Shown: piece by piece, positions 6,243 through 6,565 of the stretch
Position numbering within the stretch: position 1 is the first letter of the stretch
How the letters are laid out: every line of letters starts with the position of its first letter
Source of the DNA: Acidimicrobiales bacterium
Lineage (GTDB): Bacteria > Actinomycetota > Acidimicrobiia > Acidimicrobiales > Poriferisodaliceae
Direction: 5' to 3'
Length of the DNA: 6,565 bases
Assembly (NCBI GenBank): GCA_020631315.1
Contig: JAHDHM010000215.1
Span: 1-6,565, forward strand
Position numbers and translations under genes: made by a program
The notes under the pieces: generated by a model
What the model saw: the letters and a program-made list of their open reading frames with translations, nothing else
Told to the model about the DNA's origin: nothing
Database searches by the model: none

Positions 6243-6292
6243 CATGGCGAGCGTGAATGGAGTGATGCCCTCGGCGCCCCGACGCCCTGTCG

Positions 6293-6298
6293 TACCAT
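6293..6298 (+). promoter_or_regulatory. Candidate -10 box before the secreted-protein gene
   Basis: TACCAT fits the TANNNT -10 pattern of high-GC actinobacteria. It ends 8 bases before the ATG at 6307, so transcription could begin at or next to the start codon (leaderless). No convincing -35 lies 16-18 bases upstream, which is tolerable for actinobacterial promoters but keeps confidence low. Confidence 0.3.
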
Positions 6299-6306
6299 TG
6301 CCGACC

Positions 6307-6565
6307 ATGCAACCCCATCGGATGGTCGGCGGACTCTTCCTGTTCGTCGCGCTCATCGGCGGTGGGAGCACCGCAGGGGCCCAGGACGCGCCGGCCATCG
6401 CCGGCGTCGATCTCACCGTGCTGCGTCGCGCCGCGGGCGCCACCGTCGTGCCGGTCCGCGTGCAGGTCGAGTCGCTCCGGGCGATCGAGGCCACGCTGTC
6501 CATCACGAACGAAAACACCAACACCGCGTGGGAGATCCCGTACGCGCTGGCCGCCAACAGCGCGG
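6307..6565 (+). CDS. Secreted protein of unknown function (3' end outside window)
   Basis: The frame is open from ATG 6307 to the window end; 86 residues are visible. The N-terminus is a clear Sec-type signal peptide: basic MQPHRM, hydrophobic core GGLFLFVALIGGG, and a probable AGA|QD cleavage site after residue 25. The mature part begins DAPAIAGVDLTVLRRAAG and continues with alternating hydrophobic residues (VVPVRVQVESL, ATLSITNEN). This suggests beta structure and an exported or surface role; it is not assignable to a family. ATG 6307 was chosen because it gives a compact signal peptide and sits just after a TACCAT box. In-frame GTG 6262 and ATG 6265 would add about 14-15 residues including Arg-Arg, still compatible with a signal peptide. 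I do not recognise the protein. Confidence 0.7.
   Translation, partial: MQPHRMVGGLFLFVALIGGGSTAGAQDAPAIAGVDLTVLRRAAGATVVPVRVQVESLRAIEATLSITNENTNTAWEIPYALAANSA

Larger units (their letters stand above)
6164..6306. other. Divergent intergenic region between MFS and secreted-protein genes
   Basis: Both flanking genes start outward from this stretch, so it must hold two promoters, unless the right-hand gene starts at 6265. Visible items are a TTTTCGG direct repeat near its centre (6225-6242), a small inverted repeat GTGTGACAC (6181-6189), and a TACCAT box (6293-6298) before the right-hand gene. No RNA gene or riboswitch-like fold was recognised. Confidence 0.5.

Noticed and set aside
4760..6256. 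A long plus-strand open frame (about 498 codons) antisense to the MFS gene
   Set aside because: Its product is rich in Arg, Glu, Gly and His with no domain or hydrophobic pattern, as expected for the reverse of a GC-rich gene. The minus-strand frame has MFS motifs and membrane segments.

Overview
The window is GC-rich throughout, with short intergenic gaps, 4-base stop/start overlaps and few Shine-Dalgarno sequences. This suggests a high-GC actinobacterium. The gene content would suit the class Acidimicrobiia, but that placement is an inference from overall look, not from a marker gene.

Layout. Bases 1-492 (+) are the 3' part of an FxsA-family membrane protein. It converges, with a 4-base gap, on a three-gene minus-strand cassette that reads from right to left. 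The cassette consists of a Rieske non-heme iron oxygenase alpha subunit (1830-2990), a short-chain dehydrogenase/reductase (1066-1833) and a TetR-family regulator (497-1069). Both internal junctions are 4-base overlaps (ATGA, GTGA), so the cassette is very likely one operon with coupled translation. Diverging from it is a large hybrid sensor histidine kinase with two receiver domains (about 3054-4928, +). The kinase converges, with a 2-base gap, on a major facilitator superfamily (MFS) transporter (4931-6160, -). A divergent intergenic region of about 145 bases follows, then the start of a secreted protein of unknown function (6307 onward, +, cut by the window end).

How the genes may work together. 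The oxygenase has a complete Rieske motif and a complete mononuclear iron site. The residue that bridges the two metal centres appears to be Glu rather than Asp, as in the carnitine monooxygenase (CntA/YeaW) group. A plausible scheme is hydroxylation by the oxygenase, oxidation of the product by the NAD(H)-type SDR, and control by TetR. No reductase gene for the oxygenase is present, so electrons must come from a protein encoded elsewhere.

The most interesting structure is at the head of this operon. A candidate promoter (TTGAGC, 17 bases, AATCCT) is placed so that transcription would begin at or next to the oxygenase ATG. A perfect 16-base AT-rich palindrome, TTGAACAATTGTTCAA, lies 9 bases into the coding sequence. 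Together these read as a leaderless, TetR-autoregulated operon with its operator inside the first codons. I see no clearly new biological system, CRISPR array, RNA gene or mobile element.
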